Shown here in pieces: positions 1-12,880 of a DNA stretch of 64,000 nucleotides. The notes beneath the pieces were generated by a model, which was not told the DNA's origin, made no database searches, and saw only the letters and a program-made list of their open reading frames with translations. Source of the DNA: Bimuria novae-zelandiae CBS 107.79 (Eukaryota; Ascomycota; Dothideomycetes; Pleosporales; Didymosphaeriaceae). Position numbers and translations under genes: made by a program. Positions within the stretch are counted from its first letter, which is position 1; each line of letters opens with the position of its first letter. The DNA lies in NCBI GenBank assembly GCA_010015655.1, contig ML976702.1, forward strand, positions 62,001 through 126,000, in the 5' to 3' direction.

Positions 1-1290
1 ACCACATCCTTCGAACGTGCGTACTCCACGGAGATCCTACGCCTTATTGTATTGCGAGATGGGATTGCGCGAGGCATCTTTATAGCTAAATTAAGATACT
101 AAAACACCTCACGGAGCTCCTTAGCATCCAGCTTAACGAAGGGGATCCTGCTCATAACAATCTATCTAACTAAAAGTTAATAGAACTTATCGACGTTAAA
201 GGAAGACGCTATAGCATTAATAGTAGCTAAACCTTCTAAAGAAGATGTATTAAGCGCGAACTAATCTATTTTATCCTGCCCTACAAGGGGCTAATAATTT
301 AGATTAAAGATCTTATGTTTCTTAAGATAGCTAGTAACTAACCTACACCCCTTTCTCACATCAAGGATCTTCGCCTTAAAGCAGTCGATATAGCACGGTT
401 TATATAAAAAGAACTAAGTAAATGTCTTCTTATCCGTGCTTTCAAGTGGGACGCCGTACTTCTAGATCTATAAGTTAAGCCTCCTTTTAGGATCGTATAC
501 CTTAGTGTAAGTGTTAAACGCCTAGTTATTAGTAAGGTTAACCTAAAAGTAATTAAAGCTTAATATCTTAATCTCGCGGCGTCTTATAGTATATATAGAG
601 TCTCTAGCTAATGCTAATTAAATTAGGGTAGTATATTGCGAAGTTAATTCTAATGCCTCTAATTAAGAATTAAGCTAATTATTAACACCAGTATCTATAG
701 TAACGGGGTTAGTAATAGAGCCACAAATATCGTTAATAAATATACTAAGTAACTATAAGTTTATACTGTACGTACTGCTACTCTGCTGGCCACTTTAAGT
801 TAATAGAACAGATAGTTATAGGGAGCCTTATAAGTCCAGCACTAACGCCACTTCTAGCGCCTAGACACGCTTACGGGTTTACAACAACGCAGAATTTAAC
901 TTAATCTATTATTTTACCCCTTTAATAGGCGTCTTAATAGCCTCTAAAGCTTCCATAATTATTAGCGTAGGTAGGGAGATACTAGGTGGCTCTAGAGAGG
1001 TCCTTATGCGTTAGTGCCGTAGGCGCTCGCCATCTAACTAAAGGCGCATTTTAATAGATAATTAGATAACTAGCAAAGATAAGTCGCGGGATTTAAGAAA
1101 ATACTAAATAAAAGCAGCTTCGACCGTTTTAGAGCTATTAAATAGGTGTTATAGAAGTTTCGTCGAACTAGGTAAGGTTAAGTTTAAATATTACGATTTT
1201 TTGGGTCGCTTGCCTTAACAAGCCACAGGAAAACTATTAGACGACGAAACTACTAATTTAATACCTTAATTAGGTCTAGACAACGCCTAA
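1..1290 (-). mobile_element. RIP-degraded hAT transposase remnant (N-terminal part, runs off left edge)
   Basis: Read on the minus strand, the first 300 bases give stretches typical of hAT-family transposases of filamentous fungi. A segment resembling the end of a BED-type zinc finger (VTSYLKKHKIFN) lies near 310-345. It is followed by IPFVKLDAKELREVF near 95-150 and IPSRNTIRRRISVEYARSKD near 1-65, with TAG codons where Trp or Gln is expected. The rest up to about 1290 is TA-rich with no open frame. The catalytic and dimerisation parts would lie left of the window. Family assignment rests on recognising these conserved segments; boundaries are not resolved. Confidence 0.7.
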
Positions 1291-1308
1291 TTAGGTATAG
1301 AACAATCT

Positions 1309-1389
1309 ACGTGGATGGATTGGATTTCCATGGGCTGTTTGGATTGGATGGATATGGATGGATTCGTTAATCCAATCCATCCATGGACA
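1309..1389. repeat. GGATTGG/GGATGGA-rich inverted repeat, likely subterminal end of the left hAT element
   Basis: Repeats of ggattgg and ggatgga run rightward from about 1312 to 1367 and are answered by the complement atccaatccatcc at about 1373-1385. The two sides could fold as a hairpin. Short subterminal repeats next to a hAT remnant suggest this is the right end of that element. Without its left end no terminal repeat or target duplication can be checked. Confidence 0.45.
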
Positions 1390-2557
1390 TCACTGCTCGG
1401 TCCCATGGCTGGCAGCATCACTGAGGGGATTGTTCGTCCAGTCCGCATAAAGCAGTGTTGGGCTTTCGCGGGTATATACATCTAGCCCACCATCATATCG
1501 GTATCCCAGCAGCATCCATGAATCCGGCGATAGCTGCGTCATGTGGATGATTTTACCTTTACCACCGAGGAGGTTGTGATCTAGGGCTATCGAATTAAGG
1601 GACAAATTCGACTCACTGCAACATACAGTTGCTGTAATAATTGATGAGCCCTCTGGCACATGACAATGCGTGAAATCGGTTAACTGATAAGCCGCGTTGG
1701 TGCTGGGCTCATGGTTTTCGTTGATTCCACCTCCAGCGGCTGGGCCTCCGGCGCCGCCACCTTGGCTGTCGTTGTCAAGAGGGCCAGGACTTGGCTTATT
1801 GCTGGAGATTGGTAGAGACGTTGGCTTAGGTGTATGCGCATGATCGAGTATGAGGCTCTTTGCTTGTTGCTCAGACGGCCTTTGCCGCTTCACTAAGCGA
1901 GGGTCTTCCAGCTCCGGTTCTGAAGTGTCCGGTACTTCTACTGATGAGATTATCGTGTCACCAGATGAACTGTGCTTTTGTTTGCATGTTAATGGCGATC
2001 TGCTCGTTATATCGATGTCGCTAAAGGGAGGTTTGTCCTCTGCCGGCGATGGCTCTTTGAAGACGTTAAAACGGGCTCTTTAACTGGTGCTGGCACACTA
2101 CTTACTATGACGAATACCCTCGATATCCTCCACGGAGAGGGCGCGCATGCTAGCTGCGAAGTCGCCATTCTGGACAGCATGGTGTCCTTCGGTGCTAGCA
2201 GCCGCGTAGTAACTGTTGCTGGGCTTGACTTACATTGTAGAATGCTCTTCGGTTGCGTTGCTCTCCAATATTAAAGGAAATTCTATCGCGAATTAGTAAA
2301 TCAGAACCGCAACCCGCTCACATACTTACCTGGACTGTTTCCATCGTACAACCCGTTCAGAGCCAAATTCGTCTTCTCAACCTTTGTAGCGTGGTCCGTC
2401 CCTCCGTCAAGCGATTCCCGGCCAGATCGGTAATGCTTTAGCTTCCCCAATTCAGAGGCGCCTACGACCACGTCTACACCAATGTATTAGTTTGTTTCTA
2501 TTGGCTTGTAAAGATCAGAGGGCGGGTAATACCATGATGTAGCGAACTGGAAGCATC
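1390..2557 (-). pseudogene. 3' part of a host gene split by the hAT composite (exon 1 remainder plus exons 2-5)
   Basis: This is the downstream part of the gene starting at 15597. Exon segments are 2533-2557 (rest of exon 1), 2330-2473, 2234-2282, 2106-2194 and 1390-2054. The introns are 59, 47, 39 and 51 nt; three start GTAAGT and one GTATTA, all end in AG, and two have CTAAT branch-like motifs. Joined to 15343-15597 with the target duplication counted once, the exons total 1227 nt, exactly 409 codons with no internal stop, so the only visible break is the transposon. The predicted 408-residue protein has a low-complexity Lys/Pro/Ser-rich N-terminus, a Gly/Ala-rich stretch near the middle of exon 5 and a more ordered C-terminus containing SWMLLGYRYDGGLDVYTRE. 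I do not recognise the family. The stop lies next to the repeat at 1309-1389, so the true C-terminus could also have been altered. Confidence 0.75.
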
Positions 2558-2565
2558 TGCAGCTC
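2558..2565. repeat. 8-bp target-site duplication, left (TGCAGCTC)
   Basis: The same eight bases occur at 15343-15350, immediately outside the 21-bp inverted termini. Eight-base duplications are the hallmark of hAT insertion. Confidence 0.95.
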
Positions 2566-5059
2566 CATAGTTGCTAACAATCAAGCTGGCTTGATCGGCT
2601 TGATCGGGCTTGATGATCACGTGACAGGTCAATCAAGCCAAGCCTAGAGTTTAAAACTTGGGTTCCAATCAAGCCTTAGAGGGCAGGCTTGATTAGAAAG
2701 CTTAATTAGCTTAATAACTTAGCACTACTAGCAGGGTTTTTAATAAGGCTTTTAAGTTACCTGTATAGATAATCTTATAATAATTTTTTTAGCGTTATAG
2801 CTAGCTTAGTAAGCCTTTTAGCGCTTTATTTTAGTGTACCTATACACCTAAAAAGCGCGTCCTCTTATCTTTTTTAGTACTTACAACGCATACTATATTA
2901 CCCTTTCTAATTACTTTTATTATTATTACTGCTATGCTAGCGCCCTAAACTATTAAGTAAAAGTATAAAGGTAGTAATAGCCTAAATAAGCGCGTAAAGC
3001 TAAGCGGTACTGCGTTATATCCTATTAACGTTAACGCGTTGTAGTCTTAGCGTATGTCGCCACGCAAAGCGATAGTTATAGCAAGCCAGGCAAGCTAGGC
3101 AACTATAGTGCCTACCTTCGAGTTAAGATTACGCGATACCTAAGCCGCAGACGCCCTTATCGCGCCTACTAAGGGTAGCAAAGCCGCCACAGTAGCTACA
3201 GCAAAGGACAACAATGCAGTAGAGGAGGGATTTAACGCGCTATTTAAGGATAACTTTAAAGGTATTAACTTCCTACGCTTGCCTAAATATATAAAGCTAC
3301 TAGCAACCTAGAAGCAAAAGAAAAGCTAGGTATACTAGCATAGTTATCGTGTTACACTACGCAACAACCTATCGCAAATCTTCTTTATCTGCCGTTACTA
3401 CTACCAGCGCAAGGTTATAGATGCTAGCGGCGGTGGCTTATATAAGATAATAACATTAACGTTAATATTAGCGCGCCACCTCGAGCAAAAGAAGCGTAGT
3501 TATAGTTACCTTGCGCTAAGTAAGGCGCGCCTAATAAAGGTAGTTAATAGGTTACTACGTGCTATTATTAAGAATAGTAAAATTAAGGTTACCTAGGCTA
3601 TTATTAACAAGCTATTAGGCTTTAACTACTAGGACTTTTATATAGCAGCTATTAGCTAGCTTATTAAAAATAATTACTTACTGCGTAAATTTAAAATACT
3701 AGCTTTTCGCGTAATGCTTAAGGCTGTAAACCTAGAGGCAGCTAGGGCTTTATAGACTTACTATATAAGCGTGTCGCGCTTTATCATGCGTCTATACGAG
3801 CACTTGTAGCCTATTATTAAGGCTATATTATTAATAGCACTAAGCAAAATTTATATTAGCTTTAATAGATAGATAATAAAGGGAGGTAAGCGTGGCTTTC
3901 TAGGCGTTATTACGCACTACGTTAATAGTAATAGCAAGATTATTAACCTGCCTATCGCGCTATTATAGCTAACAGGCACCTATAGTAAAAAGAAAATTAG
4001 TAAGATTATTAGCAAGTTACTATAATAGTTTAGTATAGACTAATACAGTATTAGTTACTTTATCCTTAATAACGCTAGTAATAACAACACCGCTGTCCTC
4101 GCGTTTGCTTATAGAATAGGCTTTAGCGCAACCTATCGCCACCTCTATTATAGGCCTTATACTCTTAACCTTATTAGACAGACGCTGCTTTAGGGAAACG
4201 ACGCTAACGCGTTTAATAATAATATTAATAATCTAGACATAAGTTAGTAACTTCTTACCTATTTTACGCGTATGTATTGCTGCCTACGCCGCGCTTTGTA
4301 CTTACTTTCTACCCTCCTAGTTAGATCTTAGGAGTAGTTACTAATAATTAGCAAGACGAAAGCGATTTTATACGCACTTGGCGTAAAGGCGGCCCTCTTA
4401 GCGTCCTTTTAGACATTATTAGGCATATTAAAACGCCCTAGTAGCATAAGCTTTTTAATAACTTTTAGCGTATTACTAACGCTAAGCTGCCTATAGAGGC
4501 GCGCGGTAAAATATTAGAGCTAGTAAAGCCTATTATTACTTACTAGAACTTATTCTACTTTACTTTTAAGCGCGCTATTAAATTGCAACCTACTATTAAC
4601 GCGTACGTTACCTATTATATTCGCTGTATCCGTAATAAAGATATATTTATAGCTAATTACTATAATAAGTTACTTAACGTGCAGCCTTGGATAAGATCTA
4701 ATAAGCTATTAGCTACTAACTAGGCTGTAATTACTAAGTATATTAAAGTATTGTAACTACTAAAGCTCGTAATAAAGCGCCTTAAGGGTTATAGCAAAGG
4801 TGTTAAAAGCGCTAACAACGTTAATAGCCCTCTTAAGAGTAGCTATTACGGCGCAATTACTAAGATTATATTTATTTTTAAGTATATATATTTATACTAC
4901 AAGCAGCGCGTTAAGGCCTATAAGGCTATTAATTATAACGCCTATAAAGAAGCGCCTAAAGACCACCTCGCAATTAACCTACGCGCCGCCTAGGCAAAAG
5001 CTAATTAATACTACTTTAAGCTTGACCACTCACCTGCGTACTACGCCGCCATAATACTC

Positions 5060-5064
5060 CACCT
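5060..5064. repeat. 5-bp target duplication of Copia element, left (CACCT)
   Basis: CACCT is repeated at 10388-10392, directly after the right LTR. Confidence 0.93.
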
Positions 5065-5288
5065 TGTCCGATTATATGGCCTCTATCTGTTGTGGATATG
5101 AGGCTGGAGCACTCTCTCTTTTGTACTATTCTAAATAGGGCTAGCGCTGCAGCGGCACTTATTTAGAGCCTCGCATACATCTGCATTCCAGACACAGACA
5201 GAACATAAACATTATTAATAAATTATCACAACTATCAATTCTCATCATTGCATTATCTTAAAGTAACAGAACACTATTAAATCTGACA
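5065..5288 (+). repeat. Copia left LTR (224 bp)
   Basis: Begins TGTCCGATTATATGG and ends CTGACA. It has the same length as the right LTR. The differences I counted (about 15) are all C/T or G/A transitions, as expected from RIP. Confidence 0.93.
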
Positions 5289-5330
5289 ATTAAGAGTCTT
5301 ATTACCTTAACTAAACCTCGAGAAAGGACG

Positions 5331-8300
5331 ATGTCGCTGTTAACACTCTATAACTTAATAATTATGTTAACTAATTACACTAACTACACACTATAGCTGC
5401 TGCAGCTAAAAGCGCGATGCGAACTAATAGATATATAGCTTATTATTAACCTAGATAGAGCCAAACTCCCACGCAAAAGGCCGACACCGCCGTCGCCGCT
5501 AGAAATAGCAAGTTACTAACTGATTATCCGCGTAAACGACGACAATTAATAAAACCCTCTAACACGCCTATTAAAGCTATTAAACTTAGGACTTAAGGCA
5601 TATAAGGAGGACATTAAGTTCTATAAGATATAGCTTAAAGACTATAAGATAAAGGACAAGGAATACCGCGAGGAGAGATTAAGTCTTAAGAAAGTAGTTA
5701 TCCATATCTAATCTACTATGTCGTCACACCTGCAACGCAACTACTGCAAGCCTGGAGAGTAAATCTAGCAATAGATTACGTCTCTAACATAGACCGTAGG
5801 CGTTAATAAAGAAGACGAGCGGGATAGAGCAAGAGTACGATACCTATAGGCCCTTAAGCTAATAAGATAACTATTAAACTAGGATACCTGGCTAACTAAG
5901 TATAATTAGGCAGCTATAGAAGCAGAGACGAATAATATTACTAAAATATAATTAATCTATAATATTATAAAGGACTTCCTAACTGCAATTATAAAGGCTG
6001 CTCCCACTTAGGGCGTGTCCTTTCAAGAAACTGGACGCCGAGACGCAGATATAACAAGGAAGGAGATAATAAAACGCTTCTAAGAATATATAGTAATACT
6101 CCACCCGATTAAGGGCAAACAGCATAGGGGCGCCTTTACTACTAGTGAGCTATCTCTCGCTGCTAGTAGTGCATCCACCCTAGGCACTAATAGGGACGCC
6201 TCTTACGCTGCTAAAGACGCGCCATCTTCCACGAATAACTAACGTGGACGGGGGAGACCTCGACAAAAACGATCCTTTAGTTAAAGTACTATATCCAAGC
6301 AGTCTTCGATAGAGGATATAATAATAGTTAAAGGCAAAAAATGCCCTACTTGTAAATAAAGGCATAGTCTAAAAGACTGCTTCTACGCATATCTAGATCA
6401 TGCACTAGAGTGGTTTAGGCCATAACCTGGCTTTGTAGACATGGTATAATACAGAATCTAAAATAATTCACATCTATAAGAGGAGATAAGGAAGGTGAAA
6501 AGACTAAAGTCTTAAATACTTAGAATTAAATTATCGCATACTCCTACTCCAACTCGAATTACTAAGGCTAATAATGAGTGACTAGATAGACGCAAGATCA
6601 CTAAAATCCCAGCGAGCTTCTAAGCTATATCCTTCTATAACGAATTAAATACGTACCTATTGCGATGCTTAGCCATACTCGATTTAGGCATAACCTGCTA
6701 TATCTTTAACAACATCGATCGCTTTGTCTTATACCGGCCACCGGCGCCAGGAGACTTTATATAGGCAGGGAATACACAAATATAGATTAAAGAATACAGG
6801 AGCGTTTATCTTAACGTATAAAGTGTAAGTAGTAATTAAATAATACGACTAGATAATATTGCCTATTGCCCTAATTTACTCTGTAATCTTATATTATTCC
6901 GATTACTCCGGAGGCAAGGCCTTTGGTGGGACATAAAGGCAGACCTAATAACTCTAAAAAGAAGAGATAATACTGTGCTAGTAGAACTTTAAGAGTTACA
7001 CGGATAGTGGGTGCTAGAATATAGAATAAGGCTAGTAGGTAGTATTCCTACTAATGCTGCGCACGCCACTTACAAGACTAATATACGTACTAAATAAAGA
7101 CTGTAGAAGGCAAACGCGTGGACCTAGTACTAATAATTAGGCTATCTAGGCCCTTAGGCCCTTAAACACCTTATGTAGTAATCTAAGGGAGTAAGGATTA
7201 AAGGCCTCCTTATAGTTAAATGTAACGCTTGCGGTAAAGTAAAACTAAAACGGCAAATACGCTGGCAAGCTAGGGAGCGAACTAAAGGCCCTGGCGAGCG
7301 AGTCGCAATAGACTTTTACGACTATAAAACAGATAGCTTAACAAGAGAGAAGAGCTAAATGCTAATTACTAATTAATTCTCTAGCTTTGCATAGGACTTC
7401 TACTTTAAGGATAACCGCCTAGCACGGTTAATTATTAAATTACTTAGCACTTTTATACGGTTTATAGAAGTATAATACAACGTTACGGTAAAAGTAATTA
7501 AATCTAATAACGAGATCTTCTCTATTAAGGTAAAAGTTAAGAAGTGGTGCAGAGCGTAAGGTATTAAGATTAAGCCTTTAGCACTAGATACCTAAGCACA
7601 AAATAGAGGAGCAGAACGCTTAGGGGGTGTAATTAAGAAAAAAGCGCGCGCGATGCGACTTAACTCTAACCTACCTTAGCAAATATAGCCTAAGATCACG
7701 CGAGCCGTAGTCTACTTATATAATTAAACGCTAAACTACGCTAATTAATAGCGATCTCTATACAAAGTGTTCTTTATAATAGTAGCCTTTTAGAACGGCA
7801 TTGTCACCTAACCAAAGAAGCCTAATTAAGCTTACTTAAAAGCCTATAGCTGTAAGGCCTTTGCCATAACTAATAACACTAAACGTGGCAAGAGCAAGCT
7901 CTAGCGACTAGACCCTAAAGCATAGATAGGTTATTTAGTCGGCTATAAATTAACTAACATCTAGAGAATATAGATTCCCCTACTAGCAAAGACAATTAGT
8001 ACTCGCGACGTGATTTTCGACGAGGATACTATGTTCTTAGGCAAAACTAAAGACCTAATAGATAACCTTATGCATAATATATTAGAAGAAATAGCGGCCT
8101 AGGTGCGATTAGTAGAGCTACCTTCTTTACCTTAATAAGAGTAAGCCACCAAGTCCTTCTTTAAGGATAAGATAATTAGTAAAGCGCTAGAGGAAGAGGT
8201 TAAAAGCGCTCCTAAGTATAATTAAGGTAGGAGAGCTGGGTACGAATATCTAACGCCTTTATTAACACCGCCACTAGTAATACTCCTTGCACAATTAATG

Positions 8301-10140
8301 GTAGGAGGTAATTAAGCTAGACCACCTTAAGAGTTATAAATAGGGTAGTTGCAAACAAGCGCATAGGCCGTAGCCTTTATAGCAGGCACTAAAGCTAGTA
8401 GTAATAGTAAATATAAAGGCAAGATTCTTAATAAGGCGTAGCTTTAATAAATAATTATATTAAGTAAGAAGCCACATCGAAGCGTGCTTCCAGAGCCACC
8501 CACATGCCAAAGCAAGCTCGAAGATTACCCTCTTTATAATATGTGGAAGGAAGCAGAACGTTCCTATCTATAGAGCCATAAGGAAATAAAGTCTTAGAGC
8601 GAGGTCGTAGTAGCTCTAGTGAAGGTAGTAGGCTATTAAATCCTTAACTACATGTAGGTATACACCTACAAGTTTAATAAACACTATTAACTATAGAAGT
8701 GTAAGGCAAGGCTAGTAGTATAAGGCAATTAATAGCAGCACCTAACCTTGCAAGAAACTAACGCTGTAATATTTATAAGATAATCCTTTCGCATGCTTAT
8801 AGCGATTGCAGCTTGGTTCGACCTAGAGCTTATCTAACATAACGTTACGAACGCGTTTGTTCACGTAAAGCTGGACAAAGAAATCTATATAAGAATGCCC
8901 CGCGGATACTCGCGAGCAGGCACAGTTCTTAAACTACATAAAGCACTGTATAGACTGCGCATATCTCTACTGCTCTGGCAAAAAGAGTTCACATTAACGC
9001 TCCGTAATATTAGCTTTAAAATAGTGCCCCACGAGCCATGCTGCCTTATTAAGGACGGCATTATTATCTTCTTCTATATAGATAATCTTATTATCGCTTA
9101 TTAGAAGAATCACGAGCCTGCAGCAAAAGCAGCTATTAAAGAGATAAGAACTAAATTTACCCTTACTAGCGGGAAAGACCTATAATAGTTTCTAGGAATT
9201 AAAATTATTAGGGACCGCTTAAACAAAAAGATCTGGCTTTTATAAGCATTATACATCGACAAAATATCGCGCCTTATTAATCACCATAAGATTCGCCATA
9301 ATACCCTAATAGGTTTAATCAAATTACTCCTAAGAATAAGACTAGCTAGTAAGGGTGAGATTAATCGATACTAGCGTAAAGTCGGATTAATTCTCTATGC
9401 TATAGTTATAACTCGACTAGATATCGCCTTTGCAAGCTCTAGATTATTATAATTCTTATCTAACCTAAGCGAAGAGCATTAAGCAGCTACTAACTAAGTT
9501 CTCCTCTATCATGCTAATACTAAATTACTAGGTCTTTAGCTTAGGGGTGTAGATACTCTAGAAGTAGCAAGCGACGCATCCTTTATAGATAATACACTTA
9601 ATCGCAAGAGTTTACAAGGATATATTATTAAGCTATTTAGCGGCCTAATTGCCTGGAAAGCAAGCAAGCAAGATACAGTTCCTATATTAATAATAGAGGC
9701 CGAACTTCTAGCGCTTTTACAAGTAGCTAAGGAGGCTATCTTTACTTTATAATTACTTTAGGAGCTCCAGATCGCTATAAGCAATTACCTAATTATAATT
9801 AACTATAATAATTAATAAACTATTTGCCTAGTTACTAAAGAGATCGCAAAGCTACAGACCAAGCTCTACTATATAGATATCTATAATTACTAGCTAAGAC
9901 AAGAAGTCACACTTAGGAAAATTAAGGTAGACTATTAACGCTTAGAGGACATGGTTGTAGATAGACTTATAAAGGCCCTGCTAGTAAATAAATGGAGCAA
10001 GTTTCTAAATAAGCTAGGACTTAAAGATATATTAGATAAGATTACTAATTAAGAGGTTGCCTTGCAGGATCTACAGTAGAGGATAGAGACCTTTAAGTTA
10101 GAATAATGGACAGATAAATAATGCGAAGGTCCAGCTTAAG
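5331..10140 (+). pseudogene. Copia Gag-Pol remnant
   Basis: No long frame survives, but landmarks are clear on the plus strand. A CCHC-type zinc knuckle (CPTCK..H....C) lies at about 6342-6384. An integrase N-terminal segment with CNACGKVKLKRQ is near 7220. Reverse transcriptase with an ALYRLR segment and FYIDNL (the usual YVDD-type box) is near 8940-9090. RNase H with AWKASKQDTVP and EAELLALL is near 9650-9720, followed by the usual short C-terminal tail. Stops are mostly TAG/TAA at expected Trp, Gln or Arg positions. Confidence 0.85.
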
Positions 10141-10163
10141 GATAAGCCCAAGCTAAGGGGGTG

Positions 10164-10387
10164 TGTCCGATTATATGGCCTCTATCTATTGTGGATATGA
10201 GGCTGGAGCACTCTCTCTTTTATACTATTCTAAATAGGGCTAGCGCTGCAGCAGCACTTATTTGGAGCCTCGCACACATCTGTATTCCAGACACAGACAG
10301 AACACAAACATCATCAATAAATCATCACAACCATCAATTCTCATCATTGCATTATCTCAAAGTGACAGAACACTATCAAATCTGACA
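10164..10387 (+). repeat. Copia right LTR (224 bp)
   Basis: It matches 5065-5288 end to end. It preserves C/G at many sites where the left LTR has T/A, so the two copies took different RIP hits. Confidence 0.93.
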
Positions 10388-10769
10388 CACCTATACTACA
10401 AGAACTACTACGAGACCGTCTAGGCTAATAGGCCTAACTAGATTACTAGCAATAACATCGCGTTTCAGGCGCTTTAGGGTGAGTATAAAGGCTTAGTAGC
10501 GCGCCTTACCGCGGTAAGACGCCCTATAGTTATTAGTAACGATATTAACGACGCTATTAACGCCCTTATCGACCCTAAGGCAACAGTAGTAGTAGCGGCC
10601 GCTAATAATAGCGACCTAGATAAATATTAGCAATAGAAGAAGTAGGAGCCGAGAGCAAAGAAAGGTTCTAAAGCTACTAATAACCCTATTAAATACTAGG
10701 TAGGATTGCATAATCGCTACCCGAACCTCGCTTGCATAGCCCTTAACCTTATCTCTATTCTAGCCTCTA

Positions 10770-12659
10770 CCCGCGCCACTCGCCAACCCTGCGGGTTGGC
10801 GCTGCGCAGCTCAACGTAACTTCGCGGTTTAACGTAACTTTATAACGCGCTTTTTACTCTATCCTTACTTTATAACCCACAAAAATGCCTAAATTCTACG
10901 GTAAGAGTTACGAAATTAAGGAGCGCATCTTAGCTTATATCTCTAGCTTTTTTAATAGAGAAATACCTAATATTACGGCTGTAGCACGTAACTAGTGCGT
11001 GCCTGTTTCGCGACTTCGAGCGCGCGTTAAAGGCAGAACGAGCCACTATAACCACACTAGGTCAAATCTACGCCTCTCGCCAGTGCAAGACGAAGCTCTA
11101 AAGTCATATATACGCCGCTGCGATAGTATTAGCATGCCTTATCTTATACTATAGCTAAAAGGCGCTGCCTAGTATATCCTTAACCGCGCGTATCCTAATA
11201 GTAGCGCTCTACTACTTAGCAAAGACTAGACCGCGCGGTAGCTACACTAGAATCCTAAGTGCCACCGCATAAAGTAGAAGTTACAGGATATTAATAAGAT
11301 AGTAATAGCAATAATAGAAGCATATTCTTAGTATTTTACTAAGTTTAAGAAGGTTATTAATGCCTACGGCATCACCGCATTAGACACCTATAATATAGAC
11401 GAAACCGGGTTCCGTATAGGCGTCAGCGGCAGCTAATAGATTATTACTATAGAGTTAAATCGCCCTTAGGTCTCCGCGTTAGAGACCTCGCGCGATTATG
11501 TTACCTTAATTAAATTAATTTCTAGCGATGGCAAGGTCTTTAATCCTATGCTTATCGTGCAAGGCGTTAATTACCTTTATTAATAGTATACTAATACCAC
11601 GCTGCCTAATAATTATATAATTACTACGTCGATATCTAGCTATACTAATAATTTAATATTAATTAAGTAGCTAAAGTTCTTTAAAAAATAAACGCGTGCG
11701 TAGTAGAAGGGCGTATAGTAATTACTTATATTTAATAGATTTAGTAGCTATCTAACTATTAAGTTTATTAAGTACTGCGATAGGTATAATATAATACCTT
11801 TCTCGCTACCGCCTTACGCATCTCATCACCTGCAGCCTCTTAACGTCGTCTATTTTTAGCTATTAAAGAATAATCACAAGAAGGCTATAGAGATGGCTAT
11901 ACGTACTAGGTGCACTAACTTTAATAAAGTCGAATTTCTACACGCGTATTATAGTATTAGAATAGCTACTTTTAAACGCAGCACTATACTTAGTGCTTAA
12001 GAGAAGTTAGGTATCTTTCTATTTAATTTAGAAATTATATATATAAAGCTGCCTACAGTGCGTACGCCATTACTATTACTTTTATCCGTAGTTAATTTAT
12101 CACCTATCGCTAATACGCCTACGTCGTACTAATAGTAGCATAAAAAGATGTCGCGCGCTCTAGAAAGGAGCAATATTTCTAGCTATAGGCTTAAAAAGTT
12201 CCTAGAAAGCTCGCAATTGCTTATTAATAGTCTCGCGCTAGCCTAGCGAGACCTCTTAGCTATTACTACAGCGGCCTAACAGCGCTAGAAAAGGCAGGTT
12301 AAAGATGCCAGACAGGTACAGAAAGGCGGCGTAGTCACCGTAAAGGCAGCGCGACAAGCTATTAATCATCGTGTGGAGCAGGAGGCACAAAAGGCTACTA
12401 GACAGGCTGCAAAAACGTACAAGGACGCGCACTTGCAGGCGCCACAAAGTCAGCCCCGGCAGGTGCCATCTCTCAGAGAGATGACAGTAGATCCTGCCCT
12501 ACTTGCTACACCGACGCCAGCGTATATATCGCCATATAATTAAAGTCTTCGCCGTCAAAATCATCCTCGAATGTCAATTCGCTATAAAAAGTGACGTTAA
12601 GCTAAGAAGTTACGTTGAGCTGCGCAGCGCCAACCCGCAGGGTTGGCGAGTGGCGCGGG
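10770..12659 (+). mobile_element. pogo-type Tc1/mariner element nested in hAT
   Basis: This 1,890-bp element has inverted terminal repeats of about 54 bp (10770-10823 and 12606-12659) and TA duplications at 10768-10769 and 12660-12661. Each TIR contains two palindromes, GCCAACCC-TGC-GGGTTGGC and GCTGCGCAGC. After removing the element and one TA, the hAT frame continues across the junction. The TIRs remain GC-rich while the interior is RIP-mutated. Confidence 0.94.
10885..12543 (+). pseudogene. pogo-type transposase, 553 codons in one frame with RIP stops
   Basis: The frame runs from ATG 10885 (MPKFYGKSYEIKERILAY) to TAA 12541-12543, exactly 553 codons with no net indel but many TAG/TAA codons. 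The N-terminus resembles a Psq/CENP-B-like helix-turn-helix. The DDE core shows NIDETGFRIG near 11394-11423 and SLPPYASHHLQPLNVVYF near 11803-11856. The C-terminal third is Gln/Lys/Ala-rich. It catalysed cut-and-paste transposition at TA. Inactivation appears to be by point mutation only. Confidence 0.9.
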
Positions 12660-12880
12660 TAGTTATAAGTGTAAGCGCATGTTTAGCGAGCTTAACAACC
12701 TTCTTAAGCCTTAAAGACGCGCGATCTTACTATCCCCCGCACTGTCAAAATCTGCCACAGGCGGACTTCTTGCTAGTGGCCAATCGGACGATAGCTCCGA
12801 TTCTGCATGAACACCGAGATTTATGAAGTTTAGCTGTAGATTCTTATACAATCTGCATTTTTACTCGTACTTAACTTAAA

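Larger units (their letters stand above)
5065..10387 (+). mobile_element. Ty1/Copia LTR retrotransposon nested in hAT, RIP-degraded
   Basis: It is a complete element of 5.3 kb with 224-bp LTRs, TG..CA termini and CACCT duplications. Domain order on the plus strand is Gag with a CCHC knuckle, integrase, reverse transcriptase, RNase H, which is the Copia order. A purine tract ending AAGGGGGTG lies just before the right LTR. It was inserted inside the hAT transposase frame, so it is younger than the hAT. Confidence 0.93.

Noticed and set aside
2106..2282. Premature stops in the split host gene (TAA near 2230, TAA near 2070)
   Set aside because: Both fall inside introns with GTAAGT starts and AG ends. 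Splicing them out restores an exact frame, so they are not lesions.
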